A stretch of DNA of 64,000 nucleotides from Panax quinquefolius (lineage: Eukaryota > Streptophyta > Magnoliopsida > Apiales > Araliaceae), in assembly GCA_020205615.1 (NCBI GenBank), contig CM035166.1, positions 96,297,065-96,361,064 of the forward strand, written 5' to 3'. The notes beneath the pieces are model-generated. The model was not told where the DNA came from, did not search any database, and saw nothing but the letters and a program-made list of their open reading frames with translations. The position numbers and the translations under genes were made by a program. Below are positions 11,083 through 21,810 of this stretch, piece after piece. How positions within the stretch are numbered: the first letter of the stretch is position 1; the number at the start of each line of letters is the position of its first letter.

Positions 11083-11093
11083 GAAGGGGAGGT
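11083..11093 (+). other. Polypurine tract, element A
   Basis: GAAGGGGAGGT abuts the 3' LTR start TGTAAGACCCC, identical to the tract at 156-166. Confidence 0.8.
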
Positions 11094-13944
11094 TGTAAGA
11101 CCCCACTTTTATGAATAAAGAATAATTTTCTCGAAATATATTTTTGAATATTATGGTGTGGATTTGATATAATGTTATAGTTGTGGGTAATATTTTCAAA
11201 TTTTGCAAAGTAAACAAGTGGTTATATAATATTCGATTGGTCGGGGAATATTCATTTTATCAGGGAATATTAAATGCGGCGACACAATCATTAGTGGACC
11301 CCACAAATGTATATTGTCGTAGTTAAAAAATGACAAAATTATCTTTTATAAAAATAAAAGGCGAAAGTTTTATTGTTAAAGCGTTGAACTACCCTAGTAA
11401 AAGTACTGATGTCTGGCGTGGTTGCGTAGTAGCACGCGATATTGATTATTGATGCTTCGTGAGAAGTCACTCGATTATACTCAATTATTGCTACGATAAT
11501 TCTTTGCATCATATCTCTCATATTATTGATTCAATTATTATCACGATTATCATCTGCATAATATTTATTATTATTAAATCAATAATTGAGGCGACAAAGT
11601 TATTCATATTATTTTTTGCAATATTGACAATGTCTAGAAGTTACATCGATGAGAGGTTTGGTCACCTAAATTGTGCGCCCAATAAGGTGAAATCCTTATC
11701 GAAAAGCCCCTCTTTCACAGGAGCGACACGGTTGTTAAATATTGTGAGTTATAATATTAATGATGAATAAGTTGTGTTGATTAAAGATGAAATTGATAGT
11801 TCCATTGTGTTGGGATTATTAGTGTTAGTGGAAATCGACATTTATTTCGATAATAATTGATGTCTGGAGGTTATATTGAACAATCGGGTAATTAATCGGA
11901 TAAATGAGCAATTAATTGCTATTATTTCACATGCTTATAACTATTTGTTCACATGTGTGTACTATTGATTCACGTTCATATACTATTAGGGGAGGTGGTG
12001 CAAGATTGATAATACTTGCATGACTAAATTAAAAATGGAGGTATAGATGAAAGTACTATACTGTAATTAGTTTTTTCACATGATTATACTATTAAGTCAC
12101 ATGAATGAACTATTAATTCACATTATTTACTATTAGGGGAGGTGGTGCAAGTTTGATAATACTTGCAGGACTAAATTAAAAATGAAGAAAAAGAAGAAGG
12201 TATTATACTGTAATATTTTGAGCCCCAAAATGTGCAATTATCGAAACTATATTTTCCTATAAATAGAAGCTCATTCTTCCTTCATTTCTCACCAATTCAC
12301 TAAAGCTATAGAGCAATTATTATAGAGAGAAATTATAGAGAGAAAGAAGAAGAGAAGTCTACTACCTCACTATTCCAGTATCCAGTCTTCTTCTAAGGTA
12401 AGGGGTATTATTCTTTCGTATGCATGAAGAGGGTTATTTTCTTTCAATACTCGTAAGGGTTGTTATTACATTCTTTATTATTATGTTTGAATAACCTGTC
12501 TGTGCAGTCTATCGCATGCTTGGTGAATTCTGTTGTTATTACATTCTTTATTATTACATTGGAATATCACATACATCACGGATTACGCGTGACACAGTTC
12601 CATTCTTTATTATTTTGTTGGAATATCACATGCAATGCGTGAATTACGCATGACTTGGTTCCATTCTTTATCATTCTGTTTGAATAACATGTTTGTACAG
12701 ATTACGCACGCCTGGTGAATTCTTCTGTTATTTCATTCTTTATTATTCTGTTGTAATAACCTGTCTATGTGGATTACCGCATGCATGATGAATGATCCTT
12801 CGTATTCATTCCATATTAAATTGTGGAAATGATCTGTCTACGTAAATTACTACATGGCGGGCAAAAATCCATTTACAGTTTCATATATTTTATTATACTC
12901 AGTTGGTTAAAGTTTTGGCTTCTATACTCCATGAAATTAGTAGAATATCCCGGATATTTAAGCTTCATCTAAAGATCTTTTTAAGGAAATATTCTTACGA
13001 GAATTCTTGAATTTTACTCCACAAAACGATGTCATGTTGACAATTTGGACGTTATTGATTTCTGGATAAATTAAATTATAAATCTTTAAAAATTTATCCT
13101 AGAACTTGTTTTATTGAATTCTTATATCATTGTCATCATGCTCATGTTTATAATATGTTGAAAGTCATTTGTGGCCTGTAGTGCATAGATGGACTTGGTG
13201 TGATTATGATCAGGGATTATTCGGTATAATCATGACAATAATGGTACAAATGATGTGGTAAAAGTCCTCATTGGCCGTAGTGCATTGATGGACAGTTGTT
13301 GGCATGATCATGACCATTGATGAATACACGAATATCCTTGGCCAGTAGTGCATGGATAATTTATGGTCGTGATACTAATGAATATCCTTGACCGTAGTGC
13401 AGGGAAGATGTGGTTTATTTATTAAGCTGAGTCTCAGCGATAAAAGTGATGAAAAACCTTTTAAATCATAGAAGTTAGTAGATTTTATTCTTTACTTGAC
13501 TCTTCTAATGGATTGCTTGTTCCGCTGCAGTTAAACTTGATGTTTGTTATATTTTATCAGTTTAACACTGTTGAAAACTAACGATAAATTATTCAGCATT
13601 ATCTTAGTCATAATATTTCTTACTGGGCTAGTTGAGCTCACCCTTTCTTTCACTATTCTCTTCAGGAAATGAGAATATAGCTGGGACGAGTCGGGGAACG
13701 GATTGACGGTCCAGATGGTTGTTTTAGTAGTCCTCACTATTCTATAAAATAATGTGACAATAAATATAATGAGGACTCCATTGAGTGTAGATATTGTCTA
13801 GATGACAATATTCTTATTAAAACTCTTAGATTATGTTTTGTCGTATTTTACACGACTGTTGTATAATAAAGTTTTATTTGAATTTTGTATCATGTATTTG
13901 GCAACTCAAGATGGGTGATGTATACCTATTTTGGGGGTGTCACA
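11094..13944 (+). repeat. 3' LTR of element A
   Basis: 2851 bp, from TGTAAGACCCC to GTGTCACA. It holds the U3 segment deleted from the LTR at 167, the U3 duplication, TATA at 12258-12264, a leader array at 12455-12790, a stem-loop array at ~13160-13410, and the common U5 end with GATGGGTGATGTATACC. The MITE site near 13547 is empty. The sequence after 13944 is unrelated (FAR1-type tail). Confidence 0.9.
12258..12264 (+). promoter_or_regulatory. TATA box of the 3' LTR of element A
   Basis: TATAAAT in TTTTCCTATAAATAGAAGC, at the conserved LTR position. Confidence 0.6.
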
Positions 13945-15225
13945 AAACGTGAAAGAGTTTCTGGCGAGAAAAGAAGTCTAATGTTAGTTATTTTAGGAAA
14001 ATGCAGTACAAGCAATGAACATGTGTTTTGTGAACCAAATCAAGTGCGAGCAAAAGGGTGCAAAAAAGGCTCAAGGGAGGAAAAAAGAAGGCATTGATGA
14101 GTAGGGGTGAGCATGGTGCGGTTTGAAGTCCAATCCTCAACCAAAACCGCTTTGGTGCGGTTTGACAAATCCAAAACCGCACACGAAACCGCTTGTGATT
14201 GGTGTGGTGCGATTTTAAACTATACGGCACGGTTTCAATTGGTGCGGTTTCGGTTCCAAAACCAATTGAAACAACAAAAATATCTAAGCCTTCAATATAA
14301 TTTAACACAGAGTTCACATCAAGCAATTAACTTAGTGACAGAGTCGCAATGGAAATTATATCATACATAGAACCAAAGTTCTTTTTGCCAAATTTGTCAA
14401 ACATTTCAAATTCACCATCAAATCATAGAACAGTGAGACCCATAAAATAGTTTTAGTTTATAATGAATGAATGATCCTTTAAAACTAAAACATGTATGCT
14501 ATATAAAACAACAGAGACCATATATTCAACAACAAGCAAGAAGGTTTATCTAGTTCCCCAAAAATTAAAAATATATAATGGAGATAGAGTGAAATTTTAT
14601 CTTATATATTGCAGGGAGAACTTATAGAATATAATCCTAATTGTACCTAATTTGAAAAATAATTTATTACACTATTATTACTATAGCATAGACCTTAACC
14701 AATGCATCAAGTGTTCGAAGCAACGAATTTGGCCCCTCATCCATAAGTCCCTCCAATAAAGCATCAAAAAAATCCGAAATTTTTAAACTTAAATGCTTAA
14801 TTTTTGACTTTATAACCTCTAACCATCTTCTTTCAATTGGTGAAAAAATGACAATGCAGAAGTGGGATTTTCTCTTAGCGTGTTCAAGTAAAAAGTAACT
14901 TTAAAATTTACTAAAGATAATACATACACATACATGGTGCGATTTCAGTTTTATGCGTGCGGTTTTGGCTAGTAACCAAACCGGGACCGTAAATTTGGTT
15001 ATTCAACCCACATAAAATCGCCACATACACCGGAACCGATGGTGCGATTTTAATTGGTGCAGTTCGTGCGGTTTTTGGTGCGGTTTCGATTTCAATTTAG
15101 TTACTTGCTCAGCCCTATTGGCGAGGGCAAAACAAAAGAAGGATAGAATGTGTCATGGATGTGACAAAATTGGACAAACACATGATAAAAGAAATTGTCC
15201 AACGCTCCAAAATCGATAAAAATAT
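13945..15225 (+). pseudogene. C-terminal tail of a FAR1-related (FRS/MULE-derived) gene, split by a hAT
   Basis: Two collinear pieces. 13945-14095 reads (in the frame of 13885) ILGKCSTSN, CEPNQVRAKGCKKGSREEK and RR. 15126-15215 reads CHGCDKIGQTHDKRNCPTL and QNR, then stops. FAR1/FRS proteins end in just this way, with a V-K-x-K-G-x-G-K-R linker and a Cys-x2-Cys-x5-His-x-Arg-Asn-Cys-Pro zinc motif. FAR1-type proteins are transcription factors derived from Mutator-like transposases. Only the tail is present: element A's LTR ends at its left side and the hAT splits it. It could be a domesticated FRS gene or a MULE transposase. Confidence 0.6.
14102..15117 (+). mobile_element. Non-autonomous hAT element, 1016 bp
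   Basis: Ends TAGGGGTGAGCA (left) and the complement of TAGGGCTGAGCA (right), 11 of 12 matching. It is flanked by 8-bp imperfect duplications TTGATGAG (14094-14101) and TTGGCGAG (15118-15125). Subterminal motifs GGTGCGGTTT and their complements are repeated at both ends, as in hAT elements. The interior (14290-14930) is AT-rich and has no transposase. Terminus and duplication length fit the Tip100/Ac-like hAT group; strand is arbitrary. Confidence 0.82.
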
Positions 15226-15758
15226 TTTTTTTCTTTCCATTTTATTTAAGGCAATTAACTTGAATTGTTGAACCAACTGAACTACCCTTTTTCTTATGCA
15301 GCTGATTTAGAGTTAGGGCCATCCAATTTAAGTTCGCGTTTGGTTTTGGTTTAATAGTTTTTCTTAATTCCTTCCTCATTTAGTTTATTTTAATTTCCTT
15401 TCTCACATAAAATATATTATTATTATTATTTCTCATTTTTCATGTAAACCATATATATTATATATATTACATAATATTCAAAATAATTACATTTCAATGT
15501 AATATATATAATATTATTAATTTATATATTACATATATGTAAATACGAAAATGCACTAACTATATAAAAGAACGTCATCACAAAATTATCTTATTATCTC
15601 TTATTAAAATATAATTTCCAATAATTTTATTATTTGAAACTATTTCTTAAGCGATAATTTTTTAATATACTTAATAAATCATACAATAAATACATATTAA
15701 TATATTTACCAAATATTCACATATACATAACATCGCATGTATTCATGTACACTTAACA
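15226..15758. other. AT-rich DNA, no gene seen
   Basis: Low-complexity AT-rich sequence with ATT and TATATA runs (15415-15560). It is the left flank of element B. Together with 31984-32399 it probably formed one older LTR element before B inserted. No open frame or RNA gene is supported. Confidence 0.6.
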
Positions 15759-15971
15759 TGTGAGACCCCGAATTTTATGAAATAAAAGTATTCAATTTTT
15801 CTATTTTGGTAAATAGTTAAATTGATAAAACTTTAAAGTTAAAGGTGATATGTGAAAATTTTTCAAAGTAGACAAGTTGTCATAAAATACCCGGTTACTA
15901 TTTACTCTAGTATTGTTCACTCGAGTATTTGGGCACTTTTTGTGTCGGAGTACTATTCATAAGTTACTATT

Positions 15972-18336
15972 TGTGACGCCCCCAAAATTAAGTATACGTC
16001 ACCCATCTTGGGTCGCCACTTACATAGTACGTAAATTCAAATCTGACTTCTTAACCTAACTCGTCAGGTACAATACGACATAAACCGTGAGTTTGAATAC
16101 AAATATTGTCTACTAGATATTATACAAACTCAAAAGGAGTCCTCATTACAACTATTATCACACTATTTCACGAATAGTGAGGACTACTAATCTTATCCTC
16201 TCGGACCATTACTTAGTTCCCAGACTAGTCCCGTCGGCTATGTTCTCATTTCAAGAGAACAAAGAAAGAAAGGGTGAGCTCAACTAGCCCGAAGAAATAT
16301 TATGACTAAGATAATGCGAATAAATTATCATTAGCCTTCAACGGTGTTAAACCGATAAAATACAACCCAGTTTAAGCTGCAGTTGAATAAGCGATCCATT
16401 AAAAGAGTCAGTAGAGAATAAAGTCTACTATCTTTTAGGTTTTAAAAGGTTTTCATCAATTTTATCATTTGAGACTCGACAATAATAAACCACCACATCT
16501 AATCATCCACAGCCTGCCTTGGTCAAGGATTTTCATCAAATTATCAATGGTCATGACTATACCGAATCACCCACAGTCATAATCATACCAAAACTATCCA
16601 TCATTTGCATTCTGAATACTTTGAGGACTTTTGTCATCATTTATATCAAGTCGTGATTATACTGAATGATCCTCGGTCATAATCATACTAAGTTCATCTA
16701 TGCACGTAAAGCCAAAGATAACATAATATAACATGAGGATGATGACAATGACATAATAATTCAATAAAACAAGTTCAAGAATTATTTAATCCATGAATTA
16801 TTAACGTCCAAATTATCAACATGATCTTTGTTTAAGTAGAGTAAAATTCAAGAATGATCGAAAGAATATTTCCATGAAAAGATCTTTGGATGAAACGCAA
16901 ATATCAAGGATATTCTACTAATTTCATGAAGTATAGAAGTCAAAGTTTTAACTTATTTGGGTATAATAAAGAATGGAATATCAAAAGAAATCACCATGCA
17001 TGCTGCACTTGCATGACGGAGTTATTCCAACATAATAATAATAATCTAACGAAAGTCGGTGAAATTCACAAGCGGGATGTTCCAACAGAATAATAAAGAT
17101 GGAACCCGGATCCAGGTGTAAAACACACGATAGGATATTCCAATGAGAATGATAAAGATTTTGAACCGGTCCTGTAAAACACACGACGAGGATGTTCAAC
17201 GAATAATAAAGAAGCGGAACCCGTGTCCTAAAAACACATGCATGGATGTTCCAATGAATAATAGAAGAATGTCACCAAGTATAGGTTAAACCACATGATC
17301 TGAGTTATTCAATGAATAATAAGCAATGGAATAACATAAAGGATTTCACCAAGTATAGGGTATGCCACGTTATCTGAGTTATGTATAGGGTATGCCACTT
17401 TTACGGAGTTATTCAAATGAGAATAATAGTGAATGGAATAATGAAGTTCTCTTCAAGAAGAAAGAATAACACCCTTACTGTAAAAGAACCTAATATAGAA
17501 GTAGTGAAGTAGCGAGAATACTCTTCTTCTTTCTATAACTTTCTCTATAAGCTTCTCTATAATTTCTCTCTCTAGAGTTTCAATGAATTAAGTAAGAAAA
17601 TAATGAAGGAATGAGCTTCTTATTTATAGGAATGGAATGCATAAGAACTAATCCATGAGCGGTCCAGTTGATTTACTTTAATCGTGGTCCATATTTAAAG
17701 AAAAAATCTTTAAATAAAATATAATATATTCTATTTATATAAAAACATTTTACTATGCAAACACTATCTGACACTATGCAACACTTATGCATAATAAAAT
17801 ATAATATATTCTATTTATAGAATAACTTTAATAAAGTATTCTATTTTATATAAAAGATGTTTTACGTTTTATTACGTTAATAATACTGAATAAAACAAAG
17901 CGTCATTATCATTATAATAATTCATATTATTAATCGACAATAATGGAATCAAACCGAGTGACTTCTCACATAAGCATCAATAATCAATCACAGGTGTGCT
18001 ACTTTATGCGAACCACACGTATTCTTGTACTTTACTACTGAGGTAGTTCAGCGATAACCACGGTAAAACTTCCGTAGTTATTTCAATAAAATATTTTTGT
18101 CATTTTCTCGATCAAATGATAATTACATTGGGGTCCACCAATGATTGGTAGTTATACGAATATTCCCCGCTAAATCAAATATTCCCCAACCAATCGAATA
18201 TAATATAACCACTTGCATACTTTGCAAAATTTATAAATACTACCCACAACTATAATATTATCTCAAATTCACACCATAATATAAAAATTATTTTGACAAA
18301 ATTTAAATCTTTATTGATAAAATCTGGGGTCTCTCC
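15972..18336 (-). repeat. 3' LTR of element C
   Basis: Top strand begins TGTGACGCCCCCAAAATTAA, the complement of the common U5 end, and ends near TGGGGTCTCTCC, where the other copy has GGGTCTCACA. It is 2365 bp. It carries, on the minus strand, the U5 end, stem-loop array (~16500-16710), leader array (~16975-17440), TATA (17622-17628) and a U3 with a 35-40-bp AT-rich repeat at ~17700-17840. Confidence 0.87.
17622..17628 (-). promoter_or_regulatory. TATA box, 3' LTR of element C
   Basis: ATTTATA on the top strand, TATAAAT on the minus strand, in the conserved CCTATAAATA context followed by GAAGCTCATTCC. Confidence 0.6.
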
Positions 18337-18430
18337 TGATCTCCCTCCTTATGGAATTTAAGCCCTCGAAATTAGAATGCGTGACACGATATGATAAAGA
18401 GGTGAAGATACCTTGAATACCTTTATCGTT
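18337..18430 (-). pseudogene. Integrase-tail remnant and PPT of element C
   Basis: On the minus strand this reads towards GGTATCTTCACCTCTTTATC and a PPT AAGGAGGGAGAT, matching the ends of the A and E pol regions (GTATCCTCACCTCTTCGA, then AAGAAGGGGAGGT). Only ~90 bp of the 3' coding end is left. It marks where a pol region was lost. Confidence 0.7.
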
Positions 18431-19190
18431 GAAAACATTAAATTCATTTTTGCAATCCTACCAAAAGATATTCATTAATAATTCATCTTTTACTACAGGG
18501 CCAAAGATATACAACTGTAAAACCAATAATCACGAGACTCGACAATAGTATCCGCCAACCATGAATTATCCATGCACTTCTTGGCTAAGGATATTAGTGT
18601 TTTCAATTCTGATCATGATTATCTGCAGATAATCCAGTGGTCATAATCATACCAAGTCTATCAATGCACTACTACCAAAGATGACTTTTACCACATCCAT
18701 GAATTAATATTTCATTCATTGAGACTCGACTCAATAATTAATCCATATCATCGAATCATCCACGCACTACGTGCCAAGGATATTCATTAGTATCACGACC
18801 ACAAATTATCCATGCACTACTACCGAAGATAATTGTGTATTCATTAGTATCACGACCACAAATTATCCATGCACTACTGACGAAAGATAATTGTGTATTC
18901 ATTAAGATCCGACCACAAATTATCCATGCACTTACTGACGAAAGATAATTGTGTATTCATTAGTATCACGCGACCACAAATTATCCATTTTTCACTTACC
19001 AAAGATAATTGTGTATTCATTAGTATCACGACCCACAAATTATCCATGCACTACTGACCAAAGATAATTGTGTTTTCAATTCTGATTATGATTATACTTA
19101 AACAATCCACTGTCATAATCATACCAAGTCCATCTATGCTCTACAGGCCACAGATGACTTTAAAAAATATATAAACATGAGGATAATGAT
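18431..19190 (-). repeat. LTR-like segment with a ~60-bp tandem array inside element C
   Basis: Carries the same GTAGTGC-loop hairpins and GAGACTCGA motif as the LTR interiors (compare 26220-26540), though it lies between the integrase tail and gag. From ~18780 to 19070 a ~60-bp unit (CACGACCACAAATTATCCAT, then GCAC...GATAATTGTGTATTCATTAG) is repeated five times. It looks like a piece of a B-type LTR caught in the interior of C by recombination or template switching. Confidence 0.65.
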
Positions 19191-20560
19191 ATAAAGAATC
19201 AATCAAATAAGATAAAGGATAAATATTAAATATTTATAATATAATTTATCCAGGATTCAAGAATATCCCTATGTTATCAATCACTTAATAATCTAATAAT
19301 CTAATATCATTAATATTATACCAATATTTTAATCACTTTAAATTTATAAACAATTTATCTCAATTGTTTACGCTTTACCATATAATGCATTTAATCATTC
19401 AAAATGCCATACTCATAAGATATCATTACCAATTATCAAATCTCTCATCAAAAAATATGCATATACTCTATATAGGATTCTCTAGCCATAAAATCCTATT
19501 TTCAACTTTGTTACTTCACATAACATATTTAACTCCATATGTTCGTGAATTAAACTATTTTCATAAAAATACCAAATCAGTCCCAAAATGTTTCTTTTCT
19601 GGGATTTAGCATAATATAGTCCCATAATGAACATATATTTTCTCGGAATTTTTAAAATTCATTTACTATTTTTCAAAAATCAATTTCTAATTAATTCCTT
19701 AAGAAATTAGCTACCTCAAGTTTAACTCCAAAAATTCCCAAATCTTGGCAGGATCTTACACATGTTAACGTGAGCTTCCAGTTTAAATTTCATGATCATC
19801 GGAGTTATAGAACTCCGGTTATAGCGTCATTTAAAACCTAAATATTGAAATAGTCATAACTTGCTCATTTTAAGTCGAGAATGAGCTCATTTTGGACAGG
19901 AGGTACTTTATACCATATACTTTCATGTCCCAAAAGGCCAGAATTTTTCTCATAATTTAAGTGGCCGAAACAGCCTCTCTAAAATCATGGCAGAAGCTTT
20001 TTCGGTTTTTGCAGCTTTGCACTCCTTTGCTAAAATCAGTCCACACAAAAATCTACAACACCTTTTCCAGTAATTCCACTTGGATTAGTTAGGTAACTCA
20101 TAGATCTAACTCTAGGACTTGACCACATTCAAAAATTCAAAATATAATAGGAGATATGGTCAATTGAATTTTATGTTACGTTTTTCACCAAAATTTGATT
20201 TTCAACTCTTTGTGATTTCTATGAAACTTTCATGTTTTCACATAATAACCAACATAACTCATCATAAAACTTATTAATACCTCATATACCCATGATTTTC
20301 ATTAGTCCTATGCTTTTATTATGACTTTCATCATAAACCACGTAAACTGTTCATTTTAGTTGAAGAAATATTTGAGGGTTTAAGAAATGGGTTTTTGTAC
20401 TGGGATCAATACAAAATTCGATTTCACGCTCTAGGGTAGGCTAGGAAGTCTTCAAGAATACGCCAAGAAATTTATTAATGATAGAAATATCATTTAAAAG
20501 CACATACTCGTCCAAGACTTGGATAGTACGTCACATTAATACCAACTGTGACTTCTATCC
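19191..20560. other. Unrecognised interior sequence of element C
   Basis: No long open frame. It contains a perfect dyad CGGAGTTATAGAACTCCG at ~19799 and text typical of long plant LTRs (for example CATGTTAACGTGAGCTTCC). It is probably a fragment of another LTR family, carried in the interior. No PBS or TSD could be placed to delimit it as an insertion. Confidence 0.4.
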
Positions 20561-20564
20561 CTTA

Positions 20565-20712
20565 ACACTGGATAGCACCTCACAATGATACCTATCAACT
20601 TGTCATCTTCATCCACGGCGTGCCTCTGACGAGAAAGTCGGCTTCGGTGCATTCCACACAAGGAAGTCAACAACGAAAGGATCGGGGCTCTTTACTTATG
20701 GCTTGATATAAC
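20565..20712 (-). repeat. Leader module, second copy (compare 21658-21810)
   Basis: Top-strand blocks GTGCATTCC, GAAGTCA, GGGGCTCTT and TTATGGCT-GATA occur in the same order as at 21658-21810, where they abut the PBS. So element C has two diverged copies of its PBS-proximal leader ~1.1 kb apart, separated by the gag remnant. Confidence 0.6.
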
Positions 20713-21039
20713 ATGATTAACTTTAGGATTTGGTTACTTTGAATTCAGTATAACGAGGTTGGTTAGGAATATGAAAGCTAACAACCTTACAAAAAAGAAT
20801 AATGAGTAGTTAATCAATCGTTTTCAAAAATTACCTCAAAAGGCAAGTATTTTCAAAGAGATAAGATCGACGAGTAACGTGAAAGTGTTTATTTGAAACA
20901 ACAAGATTAATAAGCGATTGGAGGTAACGAAGGTTTCTCCCAACGAAGTTTCAACCAATAAGTTAAAGTCTAACTTCTCCGGAGTCAAATTTAAATGTTG
21001 AACGCAAGCAAGCGAGATAAAATAATGGGTAGAACAGGT

Positions 21040-21480
21040 ATCTTATAAGGTATAGACTTCGCAAGAATTTATAATTAACTAACTTGAGTGCTATCTTCGT
21101 TCGAGTCACTTGCTTTTTAAGAAGTCATGAAAAACGCTCTTCATGAAACCACCGACTTTGTTTTATCCGTATCCACCTTTGGTGCCACCGTCCCAGCTGG
21201 ACTTGACTTTGGTGCACGACAAAATCGAGCTAAATGACCTTCTCTTCTTGAAATTTCCACTTACATTTTCTTGGCCATGATTACCAATCAAGTGGTTACC
21301 ATTCTTGGCATGATAATTTCTCCCACGATGGTCATCATTGTTCATGGTTAATTCTTGGCATTATGATTATTATCGTGTTGTTGGTGATCGTTACCTTTTG
21401 GTTGAGTGACTCATTATCGCTCGATAGCAATAACCGAGCCCTATTCACAACATCTAAATACAAACAACATCACAAAACAA
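21040..21480 (-). pseudogene. gag: gag remnant of element C
   Basis: Minus strand. From ~21480 a gag segment reads GLGYCYRAI-like text from the region just before the knuckles. NGNHLIGNHGQENVSGNFKK at ~21250-21310 parallels element A's Gag near 7290-7350. It is followed by a frame containing GHLARFCRA (second zinc knuckle) at ~21220. The first knuckle and the whole capsid core are missing. The junction to the leader lies near 21475 at TTGT-GATGTT-like text, suggesting an internal deletion. Not functional. Confidence 0.65.
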
Positions 21481-21796
21481 GGGTTAATTAACATGCAACA
21501 TATTATCACTATACTCACGTGACCAATCAAATACCAAATAAACTTAGGTAGGTCATACTAGCGAAGAATTCCCCTCTCCCTCCTAGTACTATTCTCACAT
21601 CTTAGCCAGGATCATATCCTAAGCTCGACAATACTAATCAGTAACTCTGGACACCAACTTGTGTCAAGACACCTCACATTGGTACTCTATTAGCTTGCCA
21701 CCTAAAGAGGCAAGGTCCCTACGGAGAGTCCGGCCGGTGCATTCCCCATCAACGAGAAGTCACCCGGTGAGGCTCCTCGGGGCTCTTCACACTTAT

Positions 21797-21810
21797 GGCT
21801 CGATACCAAC
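21797..21810 (-). other. Primer binding site, element C
   Basis: Top strand GGCTCGATACCAAC, read on the minus strand as GTTGGTATCGAGCC: Met-tRNA type with one change from TATCAGAGC. It directly abuts the 5' LTR at 21811. Confidence 0.8.

Larger units (their letters stand above)
167..13944 (+). mobile_element. Retrotransposon A, Ty3/gypsy Tekay-type, with nested insertions
   Basis: LTR 167-3352, PBS 3354-3366, gag from 3540, a solo LTR nested at 4292-7197, then gag end, protease, RT, RNase H, integrase and chromodomain to ~11080, PPT, and 3' LTR 11094-13944. Gene order (integrase after RNase H), Met-tRNA PBS, paired CCHC knuckles and the YPHLF-type tail place it in Ty3/gypsy chromoviruses near Tekay. 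The left LTR is also preceded by an integrase tail and PPT, so it is shared with an upstream copy and its TSD cannot be seen. The right flank begins AAACG. Many stops and frameshifts break the coding part. Confidence 0.88.

Noticed and set aside
20565..20712. 5S rRNA or tRNA-like segment in the GC-rich leader module of element C
   Set aside because: Compared by eye with 5S internal control boxes and tRNA A/B boxes; no match. It repeats next to the PBS, so a retrotransposon leader is the better reading.
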